NCBI RefSeq assembly: GCF_019957155.1 | Contig: NZ_JAIPME010000002.1 | Coordinates: forward strand, 310,001 to 374,000 | Direction of reading: 5' to 3' | DNA length: 64,000 nucleotides | Source: Anaerococcus murdochii | Lineage (GTDB): Bacteria > Bacillota > Clostridia > Tissierellales > Peptoniphilaceae | Shown here: one piece after another, positions 62,251 to 64,000 of the stretch | How positions within the stretch are numbered: the first letter of the stretch is position 1 | Layout of the letters: each line of letters opens with the position of its first letter | Translations under genes and position numbers: made by a program | Notes under the pieces: model-generated | What the model was told of the DNA's origin: nothing | Databases searched by the model: none | Seen by the model: the letters and a program-made list of their open reading frames with translations, nothing else

Positions 62251-62373
62251 ATTTGTGAGGAAAAATGGATGAAATAGACGAAGTACAAAAAAGCCCGCAG
62301 TGAGGCGTACCTTAGTACGCCGCAACGAGGGCTTTTTGAAACGAGTCTAGTTCGCCATTTTTACCACAAATTT
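62251..62373 (+). ncRNA. Covarying hairpin element, copy 2
   Basis: A 123-nt rod: AATTTGTG/CACAAATT, AAAAATGG/CCATTTTT, GAA.TAGAC/GTCTA.TTC, internal loop GAAGTAC opposite GAAACGA, AAAAAGCCC/GGGCTTTTT, internal loop GCAGTGA opposite GCAACGA, and GGCGTAC-CTTA-GTACGCC. It is homologous to 48683-48807 with both middle helices replaced by other complementary sequences. The similarity extends to about 62517 (CCCAGTACCGGA). Confidence 0.7.
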
Positions 62374-62607
62374 ATTCCCATTCTTCTTTTCCAAACGTCC
62401 GATATATCCCAAACCATTCAAAATTCTAAGTTCTATTTTTTCTAATATAACTAAATCCACCTAATTATAGGACGTTTTCAGATTTTTAGTCCCGTCCCAG
62501 TCCCAGTACCGGAGAAAGATTGTTTTAATATAATATCTGTTAATCTTGTTTATCCAGTTTTCAAATTAATCTCACTTCGAATTTACTTCATTTTTACTTT
62601 TTGCTTT

Positions 62608-62877
62608 GTGGGTTTAAATCTAAATATATTACTTGGTAATTATCCAGCCTATGGATATAAGACAAAATATCTACAGAACCTAAAGCAAGGAGATTTTGTT
62701 AAAATATTTGGAAAAGTAAAAACAAATATTGATAATAACGGGAAAGAACATAAAAATGTTCGTATTCTGTCTTCTAAGATATTAAAAGCAAAAGAACAAG
62801 TAAGGAGTCAAGGCAAGGATAAAAAGTCCATATTAGGGCAAATAAATAGCTTTAAGGCAGAGGACAAATTTAAGTAG
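62608..62877 (+). pseudogene. Gene fragment, possible OB-fold/mobile-element protein C-terminus
   Basis: An 89-codon frame beginning at a GTG without a ribosome binding site. A stretch (YLQNLKQGDFVKIFGKVKTN followed by a Lys-rich tail) looks like an OB-fold strand set from a larger protein, perhaps of a conjugative element; this is weak. About 5 bp later another short frame, about 22 codons ending GGIIVKKIE (to 62959), looks like a further fragment. I treat 62600-62960 as gene debris. Confidence 0.4.
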
Positions 62878-63010
62878 TGATACAGAAAAATATTTTAAAG
62901 CTATTTCAGGATACGACACATGTGGAGACGGTGGTATTATTGTCAAGAAAATAGAATAACAAGTTATTAAACTGTCGAAATAGGTGGCTTTTAGGATTTT
63001 AAAAGAAATC

Positions 63011-63076
63011 AGTTCTATAATAAATTAAAAATCGTGTTGGTAGAAAAATCGTCTACTTCTACCAACACTATTTTAC
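63011..63076 (-). mobile_element. Solitary end of an ISL3-related element
   Basis: GTTCTATAATAAAT followed by ATCGTGTTGGTAGAA, and TTCTACCAACAC inverted, match the right end of the intact IS at 49079-50557 (there in inverted orientation). No transposase gene accompanies it. It is probably the scar of an old copy or of a related element. Confidence 0.65.
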
Positions 63077-63165
63077 AAATAGCCAGTACTTACATCTCTT
63101 TTTCTCCTGTAAAACTATTGTATCTTGATACTTTAAGGAGTTTCAATTATTCGATCTGTTAATTG

Positions 63166-64000
63166 TCATTTTTTCGGATCTAATCTTAATAAAATAGCAT
63201 TAATGGCGACGATGACTGTTGACACAGACATTAGGATTGCTCCTAATGCAGGGCTTAATGTGATACCAATAGGAGCCAAAATTCCTGCAGCTAAAGGGAT
63301 AGCTATAAAGTTATAACCGGCTCCCCAAAAGAGGTTTTGTTTCATTTTACGAGTTGTTTTGTGTGCTAATTCAATGAATGATTCAATATCTCCTGGATCG
63401 GATTGAGTCAATATGACATCAGCTGAATCCAATGCCACTTGGGTTCCAGCGCCTATAGCTATACCAACGTCTGCTAAGGCAAGAGAAGGGGCATCATTGA
63501 CACCGTCACCTACCATGATAACTTTCTTTCCACGATCTTTAAGTGTTTTTACTAACTCATATTTGTCTTGTGGAGATTGATTTGATCTATATTCAATCTC
63601 TAAATCTTCTGCCGCACCTTGAGCTGCTTTTTCATTATCACCTGTTGCCATAATTGGTTGAATATTGTTCTTTTTAAGAACTTTAATTAACTCTTTACTG
63701 GTTGCTTTTAATTCATCCCCCAAAGCTACAGCACCAATAGCATCATCGTTTTCTACTAAGACACTGAGAGTTGCTCCTTTTGGAATATCCATATCCAGAT
63801 TACGTCCGTATGCTTTTTGACTGATTAATTGGTATTGGTGCCCGTTGGCTTTACCTTCTACGCCAGCACCGGAAATTACATCAATAGAATCAAAGGATAC
63901 TGGACTTATACCTTCTTGGTCGGCGAAGCTTATAATTGATTGAGCAATAGGGTGACTAGACCCTCCTTCAATACCTGCCAATAGTGAAATGATTTCTTCT
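63166..64000 (-). CDS. Heavy-metal P1B-type ATPase, CopB-like (3' part only)
   Basis: The C-terminal 278 codons of a metal-exporting ATPase that continues beyond the window. Visible are SSHPIAQS (the HP motif of P1B pumps), ATGDNEKAAQ, the hinge VGDGVNDAPSLALADVGIAIGAGT and the last two membrane helices with NLFWGAGYNFIAIPLAAG and LSPALGAILMSVSTVIVAIN. The YN and SP...G pattern of the last helices fits CopB-type copper/silver exporters better than CopA, but the N-terminal metal-binding part and CPX/CPH motif are outside the window. Adjacent IS debris and slightly higher G+C suggest transfer. Confidence 0.85.
   Translation of the reverse strand, partial: EEIISLLAGIEGGSSHPIAQSIISFADQEGISPVSFDSIDVISGAGVEGKANGHQYQLISQKAYGRNLDMDIPKGATLSVLVENDDAIGAVALGDELKATSKELIKVLKKNNIQPIMATGDNEKAAQGAAEDLEIEYRSNQSPQDKYELVKTLKDRGKKVIMVGDGVNDAPSLALADVGIAIGAGTQVALDSADVILTQSDPGDIESFIELAHKTTRKMKQNLFWGAGYNFIAIPLAAGILAPIGITLSPALGAILMSVSTVIVAINAILLRLDPKK

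Overview
The window comes from a low-G+C Gram-positive anaerobe, most likely a member of the Peptoniphilaceae such as Anaerococcus. This placement rests on AT-rich codon use, strong AGGAGG-type ribosome binding sites, intrinsic terminators, sortase-anchored surface proteins, a Firmicutes-type Kdp locus and the character of the gene families. It is inference; no rRNA or other marker gene is present. The window looks like an accessory, surface-and-adaptation region rather than core genome.

Layout. (1) 1-26414, all genes on the minus strand: a sortase-assembled pilus island. In transcription order it holds a giant 5045-residue adhesin, a 740-residue backbone pilin with a Y-P-K-N pilin motif, a 602-residue ancillary or base pilin, three overlapping class C sortases, and the start of another pilin-like protein that leaves the window. 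This order matches tip / backbone / base / three sortases of streptococcal PI-1-type pilus islands. Between the two pilins lies a 2.3 kb array of GC-rich palindromic repeats that contains a small GIY-YIG protein gene and the wreck of a second pilin 3' end. (2) 26930-30819: a secreted Lys/Asp/Glu-rich protein, an AlkD-like DNA glycosylase and a possible retropepsin-fold protein. (3) 30874-32085: about 1.2 kb without genes but dense in hairpins, including two homologous, terminator-linked structured elements on opposite strands. (4) 32092-37860: uracil permease, a lactate racemase (larA) plus aquaglyceroporin pair, and arginine deiminase with a leader attenuator. (5) 38349-46625: a 2758-residue YSIRK-like wall protein with ten almost identical 261-bp repeats, followed by a small divergent sigma-like gene. 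(6) 47584-50557: dispersed repeats, a hairpin element with covarying stems, and an ISL3-family insertion sequence. (7) 50693-60507: a complete kdpFABC potassium pump operon with kdpE. KdpD is represented by two 641-residue proteins: one has the N-terminal KdpD ATPase domain but no kinase, the other has the kinase but no KdpD domain. (8) 60688-64000: two small genes, IS debris, the second copy of the covarying hairpin element and the 3' part of a CopB-like metal P-type ATPase.

How it fits together: two large adhesive systems (pilus and giant wall protein) are combined with arginine, lactate, pyrimidine and potassium functions suited to a mucosal or skin commensal. The intergenic DNA is rich in palindromic repeats and candidate RNAs. 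The most promising unexplained items are the covarying hairpin family (48683-48807 and 62251-62373), the paired GC-rich RNA elements (31110-31245 and 31699-31836), the structured leader and inverted repeats around the backbone pilin promoter, and the split KdpD.
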